A stretch of 15,839 nt of DNA from Methylophilaceae bacterium. Its GTDB lineage: Bacteria; Pseudomonadota; Gammaproteobacteria; Burkholderiales; Methylophilaceae. The stretch's first letter is position 1; every line of letters begins with the position of its first letter. Where the stretch lies: positions 1-15,839 of the forward strand of contig JADGRN010000016.1 in NCBI GenBank assembly GCA_017880825.1. The letters are read 5' to 3'. The notes under the pieces are model-generated. The model worked only from the letters and a program-made list of their open reading frames with translations. It was not told the DNA's origin and ran no database searches. Shown here one piece after another: positions 1 through 8,337 of this stretch. A program made the translations under genes and the position numbers.

Positions 1-208
1 GGTGAAGCGTCTCGCCTTTTGCCTTGGCTTGTCCGATCAGCTTTGACGAGCTGTTGCGCTTCGATTGCAGCTCCTGCGTGCGCACCTGAACTTCCTTGCG
101 CTCCTGCTCCAACGCGCTAAATGTTGCACTATCGAACTGAAAGCCGCGTGTAGCAAGCCTGGCTACTGTGTTATCGAGATCGTTTCTTAATTGCTGAATA
201 TCTAACAT
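1..208 (-). CDS. serS: Seryl-tRNA synthetase, N-terminal part (runs off the left edge)
   Basis: This is the first 69 codons of seryl-tRNA synthetase, which charges tRNA-Ser (and tRNA-Sec) with serine in the cytoplasm. The minus-strand translation from the ATG at 208-206 begins [12 protein letters not shown] and continues through [11 protein letters not shown] into a charged helix ending about [14 protein letters not shown]. That is the classic N-terminal tRNA-binding coiled-coil arm of bacterial SerRS; the catalytic domain lies outside the window. An AGGA Shine-Dalgarno sits about 6 nt before the start. The gene begins only 14 nt after the stop of rarA on the same strand, so co-transcription is likely. 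The rarA-serS order is the same as in E. coli and many proteobacteria. Confidence 0.93.
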   Translation of the reverse strand, partial: MLDIQQLRNDLDNTVARLATRGFQFDSATFSALEQERKEVQVRTQELQSKRNSSSKLIGQAKAKGETLH

Positions 209-222
209 TTAATTTCCTGTGA

Positions 223-1545
223 TTATTTCTTTTTAACTTTTTTATCGAGTTCTTTAAGGTGGGCTAGCTTTTCGCTAATTTTACCTTCCAGGCCGCGCGG
301 TGTGGGAACATAAAACTGCACCGCGGGCATATCTTCCGGTAAATAATTCTCACCTGCGGCATAGGCCTCAGCCTCATTATGTGCGTAGCGATATTCCTTG
401 CCATAATCCAAGGCTTTCATCAGTTTGGTAGGCGCATTTCTTAAATGCAAAGGTACAGGGCGGGATTTATCATCGCCAACAAAGGCTTTGGCCTGATTAT
501 AAGCGTTGTAGGCCGCATTACTCTTGGCCGCCACGGCCATGTAGAGTACTGCATTGGCCAACGCCAAATCTCCCTCCGGCGAACCCAGACGTTCGTAAAT
601 TTGGCAGGCTTCCAGCGCCATGGTCTGCGCACGGGGATCAGCGAGACCGATATCTTCAATCGCCATGCGGATAATGCGACGACCCAGATAAAGCGGATCG
701 GCACCGCCATCCAGCATGCGCATAAACCAGTAAAGTGCGGCATCAGGGTTGGAACCACGTACCGATTTATGCAGCGCTGAAATCTGGTCGTAAAACGCCT
801 CGCCGCCTTTATCAAAAAGGCGCAGTTTGCTGGCCATGCTGTTTTGCAAAAATATCTCGTCGATATTGCTGATGCCCGCGGATTGCGCAGCGTTGAAAAG
901 GCCTTCAAGAAGATTAAACAGACGTCTTGCATCGCCATCGGCATAGGCCAGCACCTGCTCCCTGACTTCGGCTGCCAGCGTCAAGCCATCACCCGCTGAC
1001 TGCAATGCACGTTCCAGCAACTGGCTCAATTCGGCTTCGGACAGCGCGTTAAGCACGAACACCTGCGCCCGGCTCAATAGCGCGCTATTAACTTCGAACG
1101 ATGGGTTTTCAGTCGTGGCGCCGATGAAAGTCAGTAGTCCGCTTTCGACATACGGCAGAAATGCGTCCTGCTGGGATTTATTGAAGCGATGCACTTCGTC
1201 CACAAACATGATGGTACGGCGGCCGGATTGCTGCAGTGAAAATTCCGCACTTTGCACTGCTTCGCGAATATCCTTGACGCCCGCCAGAACTGCGGACAGC
1301 GGGATAAAATCTGCATCAGCGGTATTTGCAATCAACCTCGCCAGCGTGGTCTTACCAACGCCCGGCGGACCCCAGAGAATCATGGAAGGGAGTTTGCCTG
1401 AGGTAAATGCTAATCGCAGCGGCTTACCTTCACCCAGCAAATGGGATTGCCCAACTACTTCATCCAGAGTTTTGGGACGTAATCTTTCGGCCAGAGGAGC
1501 ATGCGGCTCTGTCCTGTCAAACAGAGCCGAAGTCCCTTGCGTCAT
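223..1545 (-). CDS. rarA: Replication-associated recombination protein A (RarA/MgsA, AAA+ ATPase)
   Basis: This 440-aa AAA+ ATPase is the bacterial homologue of Mgs1/WRNIP1. The family acts at stalled replication forks, loading or unloading factors together with SSB. An N-terminal stretch like the clamp-loader family (AERLRPKTLDEVVGQ, residues 19-33) is followed by a Walker A GPPGVGKT (59-66), a Walker B with the family signature MFVDEVHRFNKSQQDAF (113-129), a sensor-1 GATTENPS (142-149) and an arginine-finger region LLSRA (156-160). The C-terminal half matches the RarA tetramerisation region (ISALHKSVRGSNPDAALYW). Length is typical of the family. The gene is followed by serS. It would normally follow lolA directly, but here a FecR gene and an IS remnant intervene, so it probably needs its own promoter. 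I see only a weak candidate -10 (TATCTA, minus strand, 1586-1581). Confidence 0.97.
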   Translation of the reverse strand: MTQGTSALFDRTEPHAPLAERLRPKTLDEVVGQSHLLGEGKPLRLAFTSGKLPSMILWGPPGVGKTTLARLIANTADADFIPLSAVLAGVKDIREAVQSAEFSLQQSGRRTIMFVDEVHRFNKSQQDAFLPYVESGLLTFIGATTENPSFEVNSALLSRAQVFVLNALSEAELSQLLERALQSAGDGLTLAAEVREQVLAYADGDARRLFNLLEGLFNAAQSAGISNIDEIFLQNSMASKLRLFDKGGEAFYDQISALHKSVRGSNPDAALYWFMRMLDGGADPLYLGRRIIRMAIEDIGLADPRAQTMALEACQIYERLGSPEGDLALANAVLYMAVAAKSNAAYNAYNQAKAFVGDDKSRPVPLHLRNAPTKLMKALDYGKEYRYAHNEAEAYAAGENYLPEDMPAVQFYVPTPRGLEGKISEKLAHLKELDKKVKKK

Positions 1546-1608
1546 GTGAACCCCAAGTTTGTTGTCAACGTATCATTCATTAGATAAAAAAACAGATATT
1601 TAATTAAT

Positions 1609-1783
1609 GGGCTGAAGTAGATTAGCACTAAATATCAGCCCACTCCTTGAGTATTTTCAGTTGTTGTTTTGGCGTTCCATAATTGAATCTAAACTCACAT
1701 TCCTTGAGGAATAATGGGAACGATTCTTTGGGAATGCCGTTATATTTAGATATTCCGGCAATTTTCAATACCAATCTCTTCAT
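1609..1783 (-). mobile_element. Remnant of an IS1595-family (IS1016-like) insertion sequence: transposase C-terminus plus one end
   Basis: Read on the minus strand, 1765-1628 translates to a C-terminal transposase tail: SKYNGIPKESFPLFLKEC, then EFRFNYGTPKQQ, then LKILKEWADI and a TAG stop at 1630-1628. The pattern 'F/YNGIPK..F...LKECE-F/W-RFN' is the hallmark of IS1595/ISXO2-type DDE transposases such as IS1016. The frame carries a TAA at 1789-1787, and the DDE catalytic part is absent, so only the last 45-50 codons survive. Just beyond the stop, 1609-1628 reads GGGCTGAAGTAGATTAGCAC, which resembles the ends of IS1016-type elements as I recall them. Its TGGGCTGA (1608-1615) is mirrored by TCAGCCCA at 1635-1642. 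This stretch is visibly more AT-rich than its neighbours. Family assignment is from memory and was not searched. Confidence 0.72.
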
Positions 1784-1976
1784 CACTTACGCCCCTGCCG
1801 GCCCAATCACCACGCTGGTTGGGCAGAACAATACCAATACGCTGGCAACCAACCCTTATCTTGATTCTTATGGGCCCAGCCAGACGGGCCCGGGGGATAG
1901 TTCTTTAACCTACGGTGTCATCGGAGACCCATGGATGGATGATGGCAGGTTTGGTCAGATGCGCGAATGCAGCTGA
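1683..1976 (+). other. Uncertain small ORF or gene fragment upstream of the FecR gene
   Basis: An open frame of 97 codons (TTG at 1683, first ATG at 1734) ends in TGA at 1974-1976 and overlaps the FecR start codon by 10 nt. Its first 25-30 codons are antisense to the IS1595-type transposase remnant, so they are unlikely to be an original coding sequence. From about 1770 onward the frame encodes an Asn/Thr/Gly/Pro-rich stretch (QNNTNTLATNPYLDSYGP, then DPWMDDGRFGQM) with plausible codon use. This could be the 3' end of a gene truncated by the insertion and once cotranslated with FecR. I do not recognise the protein. No convincing Shine-Dalgarno precedes either start. Confidence 0.25.
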
Positions 1977-2683
1977 GTCAACCATTAAAACTGCATTTTG
2001 TTGCGCTGATTGCGGCGAGCCTGCTATTCATGGCCGACCATGCGCTGGCTGCTACCGCGATGATTACCAATATGAATGGCACAGTGTCTGTCCATAAGTC
2101 TGATGGCAGTTTGAAGGTGCTGTCACAAAAGTCGGAAGTAGATACCGGTGACGTCATTGCCACCGAAAAAAATAGTTATGCCCGATTGAAATTCACTGAC
2201 GGCGGTGAAATTACCATACGCCCGGAATCGGTGTTGACGATTGATGCGTATACTTTTGAGGAAAACAAACCGCAGCAGGATAGCTTCATCCTCGGCCTCA
2301 TCAAAGGCGGTTTTCGCACCATTACCGGACTCATCGGCAAACGTGGCAATCGCGATGCCTACCGCGCCAACGCTGTCACTGCCACTATTGGTATCCGGGG
2401 CACCGACTATGGTTCACTGCTATGCAACAAGAATTGCGGTAGTCTTCCAGACGGTCAATATGTGGATGTAAAGAATGGCAAAATCAATATCAGCAACAAG
2501 GCTGGTGAGTTGGACGTCAATGCGGGTGAATATGCCTACGTCAAAGATGCCGATACTGCGCCAGTGCTTTTGCCGGGAAACCCCGGCCTGCCAGAATTCA
2601 AAGAAGAGGATACGGTCGCTGGCGGCTTAGGTACATTTCTCACGGGAGTTATCCCGGAAGGTGCAGGCTGCTTCATTCAATAG
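1967..2683 (+). CDS. Exported FecR-domain protein
   Basis: This 238-aa protein has a clear Sec signal peptide: MQLSQPLK, a hydrophobic core, then DHALA and predicted cleavage after Ala28. The mature part shows the FecR fold seen in exported, non-anti-sigma members: VLSQKSEVDTGDVIATEKNS (about 51-70), then YARLKFTDGGEITIRPESVL and IGIRGTDYGSLLC. Two close cysteines (CNKNC) and one near the C-terminus might form disulphides. There is no N-terminal cytoplasmic anti-sigma region and no FecI or FecA nearby, so a FecI-FecR-FecA role is unlikely; many such proteins sit beside surface proteins or autotransporters. The ATG at 1967 is the first start after an in-frame TGA (1940-1942), and its ribosome site is poor. 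The gene converges on lolA with a 32-bp gap and splits the usual lolA-rarA order. Its precise function is unknown. Confidence 0.85.
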   Translation: MQLSQPLKLHFVALIAASLLFMADHALAATAMITNMNGTVSVHKSDGSLKVLSQKSEVDTGDVIATEKNSYARLKFTDGGEITIRPESVLTIDAYTFEENKPQQDSFILGLIKGGFRTITGLIGKRGNRDAYRANAVTATIGIRGTDYGSLLCNKNCGSLPDGQYVDVKNGKINISNKAGELDVNAGEYAYVKDADTAPVLLPGNPGLPEFKEEDTVAGGLGTFLTGVIPEGAGCFIQ

Positions 2684-2698
2684 CGCTGCATGCAGCGC
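2683..2698. terminator. 16-bp perfect palindrome between the convergent FecR gene and lolA
   Basis: GCGCTGCATGCAGCGC is self-complementary over all 16 bases. It overlaps the last base of the FecR stop codon and ends 17 bp before the lolA stop. RNA from either strand could fold a 6-bp stem with a CAUG loop. A U-tract is missing on both sides, so it is at best a weak or factor-assisted bidirectional terminator. Confidence 0.4.
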
Positions 2699-2715
2699 CA
2701 ATACAGCTTAAGTTC

Positions 2716-3330
2716 TTACTCACCAACTACATCGGCTCCGGCAGGAGGAACAAAGTGAAAGCTTTGGGGCTCAAGCTTGGGATTACGCTCCAATTTTGAA
2801 AATTCGATGACGGTGATGTGTCCGAAGTTGTCGTGTAATTCCATTTCCTGCAGCTGTGATTCTTTAAAGCCGAGCAATACGCGCTCAAAGCCACTTTCAG
2901 TGTTTTTGGGAGTGGCAGAAACCCATTCCAGGCCATCCTGCAAGCCTTCATTCTTGAGTACAAAAGTCTTTTCTATTTCCTTGTCGCCAGCCAGCAATGC
3001 CGCTGGGCTGGACCCCAAGGCCTTATCCAGAGTGCGCACGGAAACCTGATTCAGTTCAGGATCGTACAACCAGACTTTCTCACCATCCCCCACAATCAGT
3101 TGCAAGTAAGGCTTGTAGTAATCCCAATGAAATTTACCCGGCCGCTGTAACTGCATGCTGCCATTGACTTCCTGCACCTTGCGCCCTTTGCTATCCAGCA
3201 CAGTTTGGTGAAATAATGCACGCATAGAAGTCGTACTCTGGAAAAATTCCTTCAGGCGCTCAATGCCATCGGCCTGAACTGATAGCGGAAATAAAGCCAG
3301 AATAAACCAAAAATATCGCATTGCTATCAT
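2716..3330 (-). CDS. lolA: Outer-membrane lipoprotein carrier protein LolA
   Basis: LolA is the periplasmic chaperone that takes lipoproteins from LolCDE and delivers them to LolB at the outer membrane. The 204-aa product has a signal peptide ([15 protein letters not shown], cleavage after residue 20) followed by the LolA pattern: [34 protein letters not shown], and [18 protein letters not shown]. The Arg and aromatic residues of RPGKFHW correspond to the conserved RPNLFNW region of E. coli LolA. The annotated ATG at 3330 overlaps the ftsK stop (ATGA). An alternative ATG at 3321 has better spacing (10 nt) from the GGAG at the end of ftsK and gives a signal peptide 3 residues shorter. Tight coupling to ftsK matches the conserved ftsK-lolA gene order. 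Confidence 0.95.
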   Translation of the reverse strand: MIAMRYFWFILALFPLSVQADGIERLKEFFQSTTSMRALFHQTVLDSKGRKVQEVNGSMQLQRPGKFHWDYYKPYLQLIVGDGEKVWLYDPELNQVSVRTLDKALGSSPAALLAGDKEIEKTFVLKNEGLQDGLEWVSATPKNTESGFERVLLGFKESQLQEMELHDNFGHITVIEFSKLERNPKLEPQSFHFVPPAGADVVGE

Positions 3331-5621
3331 TCTCCCGGCGGCACTAATACTTCGCGATTGCCATTGCTTTGCATGCTGGATACCAATCCGGCACGCTCCA
3401 TTTCTTCAATCAACCTGGCCGCCCGGTTATAACCGATACGCAATTGACGTTGTACGGCTGAAATTGAGGCGCGGCGGGTCTTCAGCACAATCACCACGGC
3501 TTCATCGTAGAGCGGGTCTGCTTCACCACTACTGTCTCCATTCGAGCTGCCATCACCGTTCTCTTCTATGGAAGCGCTGAGGATGCCTTCAATGTAATCG
3601 GGCGCCCCATGAGATTTGAGGCTTTCCACCACGCGGTGAACTTCCTGATCACTCACAAATGCACCGTGTATGCGCTGGGAATAACCAGTCCCAGGTGGCA
3701 TGTAAAGCATGTCGCCCTGCCCCAATAACGCTTCTGCGCCCATTTGGTCCAGTATGGTGCGTGAATCGATCTTGCTCGACACCTGAAAAGCCACGCGTGT
3801 TGGAATATTGGCCTTGATCAGGCCGGTAATCACATCCACCGATGGCCGCTGTGTCGCCAGCACCAAATGGATACCGGAAGCGCGCGCTTTCTGGGCCAAT
3901 CGTGCTATCAGCTCTTCCACTTTTTTGCCGACTACCATCATCATATCGGCCAGTTCATCAATCACCACGACAATCAGATACATTTCTTCCAATGGCTCAG
4001 GACTGTCAGGAGTGAGGGTGAACGGATTGGTCAGTGGCGCGCCCTCTTTTTGCCCATCACGTACCTTTTGGTTAAACCCGGCCAGATTGCGCACACCAAA
4101 CATCGACATCAGCTTGTAGCGCCGCTCCATTTCTGCCACACACCAGTTGAGCGCATTGGCTGCCTGACGCATGTCAGTGACGACCGGCGCCAGCAAATGC
4201 GGGATGCCTTCATAGACAGATAACTCCAGCATCTTGGGGTCGACCAGAATCAGTCTGACCCTGCTCGCTTCAGACTTATACAACAGACTCAGAATCATGG
4301 CATTGATTGCCACCGACTTGCCGGAGCCGGTGGTACCCGCCACCAGCACATGCGGCATTTTGGCGAGATCGGCAACCACCGGCTTGCCGGAAATATCCTT
4401 GCCCATGGCAAGTGCCAATGGTGAATGCATATCGGCATACACTTGCGAGCCAAGAATTTCCGATAAATAAACAATCTGGCGTTTGGGGTTGGGAATTTCC
4501 AGGCCCATGCAGCTCTTGCCGGGGATGGTTTCCACTACGCGAATACTGACCACCGACAATGCCCGCGCCAAATCCTTGGCCAGGTTGGTAATCTGGCTGC
4601 CTTTGATACCGGCGGCAGGCTCGAATTCGTAGCGGGTGATCACAGGGCCAGGCAAGGCTGCCAGCACCTTGACCTCGATGCCGAAATCCATCAGCTTGCG
4701 CTCGATCAGGCGTGAGGTAAAATCCAGAGTATCTGCACTTTGCGCCTCGACCTCGCTCTGCGGTTGGTCAAGTAAATGTAATGCCGGTAATGGTGAGTCT
4801 GGCAACGCTTCAAACAACGGCACCTGCCGTTCTTTCAGCACTCGATCACTCTTGGGTATTTCCAGTGCCGGCTCTGCAATACGCACCGGCTGGCGGTCTT
4901 CGGTGCGCTTGCGCTCACTATCCACATACTCCTGACGCAGTTGTTCAACCGCTCTGCCTGCCCGCTTGTCCTGTAGATCCTGCCAGCTCGTGCGAATATA
5001 TCGATAGCTGAATTCAAGTGCGGCCCCGAGTTTTTCCGTAATCATGATCCATGACCAGCCGGTAAACAGGCTGAAGCCTATGGCCACCATGGTCAGCAAC
5101 ACCATGGTGGAACCGATAAAACCCAATACCTTACGCAAGGCGTCATCGACTACGCTACCCAGCATGCCTCCTGGGCCTAGTGGCAAAATTGCCGGTAATG
5201 GATGGATATGCCCTGCTTCCAGCGTGGCCGAAGCTACCAGCATGACGCCAAAACCGAACAGATTAAAAAATAACAGAGGGCGATCACTCAAGCCTACGCT
5301 TTCGAGCCGCTGATATACCCACCACATGGCGTAAAATGCCAGCACGATAAACCACCATGCGGAAAAACCGAACAGGTAAAGCAGCATGTCGGAAAGCCAT
5401 GCACCGAGGGCGCCTCCCAGGTTGTGAACGATGGCGTTATCGCTGGCACTGTGCGACCAGGAAGGGTCATCACGATGGTAGCTAAACAGGATAAGCGCCA
5501 GATAGCCCCCGACCACCACCAGCGCCAACCACCAGGCTTCGCGCACGAGACCGACTGTCTTAGGCGTCGCTATAGTGCGACGGCTATTAACAGATATAGG
5601 TTTTTTCTTTGAAAACATCAT
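3327..5621 (-). CDS. ftsK: DNA translocase FtsK
   Basis: FtsK is a septum-anchored hexameric motor that pumps DNA toward dif and activates XerCD during division. Starting at 5621 it has 764 aa, the short betaproteobacterial form. Four membrane segments lie about residues 30-47, 77-103, 116-134 and 166-188, followed by a charged linker (about 200-290) far shorter than that of E. coli. The alpha domain is followed by Walker A GTTGSGKS (429-436), Walker B VVIDEL (552-557) and a C-terminal winged-helix gamma domain (about 702-759, [20 protein letters not shown]) that would read KOPS. The frame stays open 36 codons further upstream to 5729, but that part is atypical and covers the promoter. MMFSKKKP at 5621 or 5618 is the more likely start. 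lolA overlaps its 3' end by 4 bp. Confidence 0.96.
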   Translation of the reverse strand: MMFSKKKPISVNSRRTIATPKTVGLVREAWWLALVVVGGYLALILFSYHRDDPSWSHSASDNAIVHNLGGALGAWLSDMLLYLFGFSAWWFIVLAFYAMWWVYQRLESVGLSDRPLLFFNLFGFGVMLVASATLEAGHIHPLPAILPLGPGGMLGSVVDDALRKVLGFIGSTMVLLTMVAIGFSLFTGWSWIMITEKLGAALEFSYRYIRTSWQDLQDKRAGRAVEQLRQEYVDSERKRTEDRQPVRIAEPALEIPKSDRVLKERQVPLFEALPDSPLPALHLLDQPQSEVEAQSADTLDFTSRLIERKLMDFGIEVKVLAALPGPVITRYEFEPAAGIKGSQITNLAKDLARALSVVSIRVVETIPGKSCMGLEIPNPKRQIVYLSEILGSQVYADMHSPLALAMGKDISGKPVVADLAKMPHVLVAGTTGSGKSVAINAMILSLLYKSEASRVRLILVDPKMLELSVYEGIPHLLAPVVTDMRQAANALNWCVAEMERRYKLMSMFGVRNLAGFNQKVRDGQKEGAPLTNPFTLTPDSPEPLEEMYLIVVVIDELADMMMVVGKKVEELIARLAQKARASGIHLVLATQRPSVDVITGLIKANIPTRVAFQVSSKIDSRTILDQMGAEALLGQGDMLYMPPGTGYSQRIHGAFVSDQEVHRVVESLKSHGAPDYIEGILSASIEENGDGSSNGDSSGEADPLYDEAVVIVLKTRRASISAVQRQLRIGYNRAARLIEEMERAGLVSSMQSNGNREVLVPPGE

Positions 5622-5640
5622 GAGGTATTTTGCCTGCTGA

Positions 5641-5646
5641 ATTATA
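5641..5646 (-). promoter_or_regulatory. Candidate -10 box for ftsK
   Basis: A perfect TATAAT lies on the minus strand at 5646-5641, 19 bp before the preferred ftsK ATG (5621). The expected start point near 5634 gives a leader of only about 13 nt, with just AGG as a possible ribosome site. No good -35 is seen at the right spacing; TTGCAA (5666-5661) is only 14 bp away. Used in this way it supports choosing the internal start of ftsK. Confidence 0.45.
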
Positions 5647-5727
5647 GCAGTATCCCTGCGTTGCAATACCCCAGCACCCCAGTATCCGAGTAAAATCAGC
5701 ACTTCACTGCATTGACACACTTTCACC

Positions 5728-6681
5728 ATGACCTTGACCGAATTGCGCTACATCGTTGCCGTCGCCCGCGAGCGGCATTTCGGCCGGGCGGCGGAAGCCA
5801 GCTTTGTCAGCCAGCCGACACTCAGCATCGGCATCAAAAAGCTGGAAGAAGAGCTGGGCATCACCATTTTCGAGCGTGGCTCCAATGAAATCAGCCTCAC
5901 TCCTGTAGGCGAACTCATCGTGGCGCAAGCCTCGCGCATGCTGGAAGATGCCGACGGCATCAAAATGATCGCCGAACAAAGTGGCGACCCGCTGGCACAT
6001 CCCCTGCGTCTGGGAGCGATTTATACCATCGGACCCTACTTGCTGCCGCAGATTCTGCCGATTTTACGGCAACGGGCGCCCGCCATGCAGCTCATTATTC
6101 AGGAAAGCTACACCAGCAGCCTGCGCGAGCAATTGAAGCACGGCAAGCTCGATCTGATTATTATTTCGTTGCCATTTGAAGAACCCGGCATTGTTACGCA
6201 GGCGCTCTACGACGAGCCTTTCCAGGTCGCATTACCCGCTAACCACGCATGGCTCCAACATGACTGCATAGCGCCGGAAGCCTTGGAAAAAGAAACCGTG
6301 CTGATGCTGGGTGCCGGCAATTGCTTTCGCGACCAGGTATTAAAAATCTGCCCTGCCCTGGGTAATCAACAAGCGGCCAACGGTATGCAACAAACGCTGG
6401 AGGGCAGCTCGCTGGAAACCATACGCTACATGGTAGCCTCTGGTGTGGGCATCACTATTCTGCCCTGCACCGCATCGGGACCTGAGCGCGTGGAAAATCA
6501 GATGCTCTGCTTCAGGCCGTTCAGCCAGCCCTCACCAACCAGGCGGGTGGCGTTGGCTTGGCGTAAAAGCTTTCCAAGGCCGCAGGCGGTGGAAACGGTC
6601 AGACAGGCCATAATCGCCGCCAGTCTGCCCTGCGTGCAACGGCTGGACCTGCCTGCCACGGAAAGTGCGGCAAAAGTATAG
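5728..6681 (+). CDS. oxyR: OxyR, hydrogen-peroxide-sensing LysR-family regulator
   Basis: This 317-aa LysR regulator has an N-terminal winged HTH ([20 protein letters not shown], then [20 protein letters not shown]) and a substrate-binding-type regulatory domain. The two peroxide-sensing cysteines of OxyR are present at exactly the E. coli positions, Cys199 (GAGNCFRDQ) and Cys208 (LKICP), and the downstream [20 protein letters not shown] motif also matches OxyR. This separates it from CysB/CbbR-type LysR proteins. It probably activates the genes behind it, dps and trxB, both classic OxyR-regulon functions. The 106-bp gap to the divergent ftsK would carry its promoter (a weak TAAAAT at 5691-5696). 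The start ATG 5728 has no clear Shine-Dalgarno. Confidence 0.93.
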   Translation: MTLTELRYIVAVARERHFGRAAEASFVSQPTLSIGIKKLEEELGITIFERGSNEISLTPVGELIVAQASRMLEDADGIKMIAEQSGDPLAHPLRLGAIYTIGPYLLPQILPILRQRAPAMQLIIQESYTSSLREQLKHGKLDLIIISLPFEEPGIVTQALYDEPFQVALPANHAWLQHDCIAPEALEKETVLMLGAGNCFRDQVLKICPALGNQQAANGMQQTLEGSSLETIRYMVASGVGITILPCTASGPERVENQMLCFRPFSQPSPTRRVALAWRKSFPRPQAVETVRQAIIAASLPCVQRLDLPATESAAKV

Positions 6682-6684
6682 AAT

Positions 6685-6730
6685 ATGCCAGTCGGCCAGA
6701 TAAACAGAATGATCGACTGAACCCTGGCAT
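6685..6730 (+). repeat. Nested inverted repeat in the oxyR-dps gap
   Basis: CAGTCG (6689-6694) pairs with CGACTG (6714-6719) around a 19-nt loop, and the outer ATGCCAG (6685-6691) is complementary to CTGGCAT (6724-6730). The two pairings share bases and may be alternatives. No U-tract follows, so an intrinsic terminator is unlikely. A regulator site or an mRNA hairpin between oxyR and dps are other readings. Confidence 0.35.
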
Positions 6731-6757
6731 TGCATTAACTGTCATTTCTTGTACTTA
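6730..6757 (+). promoter_or_regulatory. Possible dps promoter
   Basis: TTGCAT (6730-6735) and TACTTA (6752-6757) are separated by 16 bp and lie 25 bp before the dps start. The match is moderate. A GAAAGGA ribosome site follows at 6767-6773. I could not make out a convincing four-part OxyR site (ATAG/CTAT half sites) in this gap. Confidence 0.35.
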
Positions 6758-6781
6758 AATCATCCCGAAAGGAATCTCATC

Positions 6782-7246
6782 ATGGATATCGGTATCAACG
6801 AAAAAGACCGCAAAAAAATTGCCGGGGGCCTGTCACACCTGCTGGCAGATACCTATACGCTTTACCTGAAAACCCATTATTTTCACTGGAATGTCACCGG
6901 TCCGATGTTTCAGACCTTGCATTTAATGTTTGAACAACAATATATGGAACTGGCGCTGGCAGTAGATCTGGTCGCCGAGCGTATACGCTCGCTGGATGTT
7001 TATGCACCCGGTACTTATCGTGATTTTGTCAAACTCGCTTCGATCAAGGAGAGCGAATCCGTGCCCAAGGCAAAGGACATGATCCGTGAACTGGTCGCCG
7101 GTCACGAGGCCGTGGTGCGTACTGCGCGTTCGGTATTCCCGGCGGTGGAAAAAGCCGCCGATGAAGCCAGTGCCGATCTGCTGACGCAGCGCCTGCAATT
7201 GCATGAAAAAACCGCGTGGATGTTGCGCAGCCTGCTGGAGAAGTAA
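6782..7246 (+). CDS. dps: Dps-family ferritin-like DNA-protection protein
   Basis: Dps forms a 12-subunit shell that oxidises Fe(II) with H2O2, stores the iron and in many species binds DNA. The 154-aa product contains the intersubunit ferroxidase ligands in the usual spacing: His35 ([11 protein letters not shown]), His47 ([10 protein letters not shown]), Asp62 and Glu66 ([15 protein letters not shown]). The ATG at 6782 has a GAAAGGA site 8 nt upstream. The frame is open 11 codons further upstream, but that extension has no ribosome site. The N-terminus is short with several Lys/Arg (NEKDRKK), which may contact DNA. It lies between oxyR and trxB on the same strand; the 40-bp gap to trxB suggests a dps-trxB transcript. 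A peroxide-inducible role under OxyR is inferred. Confidence 0.95.
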   Translation: MDIGINEKDRKKIAGGLSHLLADTYTLYLKTHYFHWNVTGPMFQTLHLMFEQQYMELALAVDLVAERIRSLDVYAPGTYRDFVKLASIKESESVPKAKDMIRELVAGHEAVVRTARSVFPAVEKAADEASADLLTQRLQLHEKTAWMLRSLLEK

Positions 7247-7253
7247 TCTTTGA

Positions 7254-8246
<993 letters not shown>

Positions 8247-8254
8247 TTAAGCTT

Positions 8255-8323
8255 GCTATCGCGGCGGGGCGCCGCTCCTACCATGGTGTTTTGTGTGGGT
8301 TTGTAGGAGGCACGCCCCGTGCC
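8255..8323. repeat. Head-to-head pair of REP-like palindromes (BIME-like)
   Basis: Unit 1 is on the minus strand: GTAGGA (8281-8276) followed by the perfect hairpin GCGGCG-CCC-CGCCGC (8275-8261) and then GATAGC. Unit 2 is on the plus strand: GTAGGA (8303-8308) followed by the perfect hairpin GGCACG-CCC-CGTGCC (8309-8323). Both share the GTAGGA head, a 6-bp stem and a CCC loop, although the stem sequences differ. That covariation is typical of REP families whose Pseudomonas and Xanthomonas members start GTAGGAGC. The heads face each other across 21 bp. The pair begins soon after the trxB stop and may end its transcript. No REP-associated tyrosine transposase gene is in the window. Confidence 0.75.
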
Positions 8324-8337
8324 GAAAAAAAGACTTT

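Noticed and set aside
1608..1642. TGGGCTGA/TCAGCCCA inverted repeat as an intrinsic terminator or operator
   Set aside because: It falls across the end of the IS1595-type transposase tail and the IS terminus, which explains the sequence better; no U-tract follows directly.
1915..2097. 60-codon cysteine-rich open frame over the FecR start
   Set aside because: It is out of frame with the FecR gene, whose signal peptide and domain fit the standard pattern.
5622..5729. 36-codon N-terminal extension of ftsK ([11 protein letters not shown]...)
   Set aside because: It covers a perfect TATAAT, has no ribosome site, starts inside the oxyR start region and does not look like an FtsK N-terminus.
6749..6781. 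11-codon upstream extension of dps
   Set aside because: A GAAAGGA site is correctly spaced for the ATG at 6782, and Dps proteins begin near there; the extension overlaps the likely promoter.
6682..6781. A defined OxyR operator upstream of dps
   Set aside because: No clear ATAG-N7-CTAT spaced half sites could be made out, so it is not listed despite the likely regulation.
8293..8337. 15-codon upstream extension of the Smr gene
   Set aside because: It would be translated from the REP hairpin, and the sequence (Cys/Arg-rich) is the REP itself.
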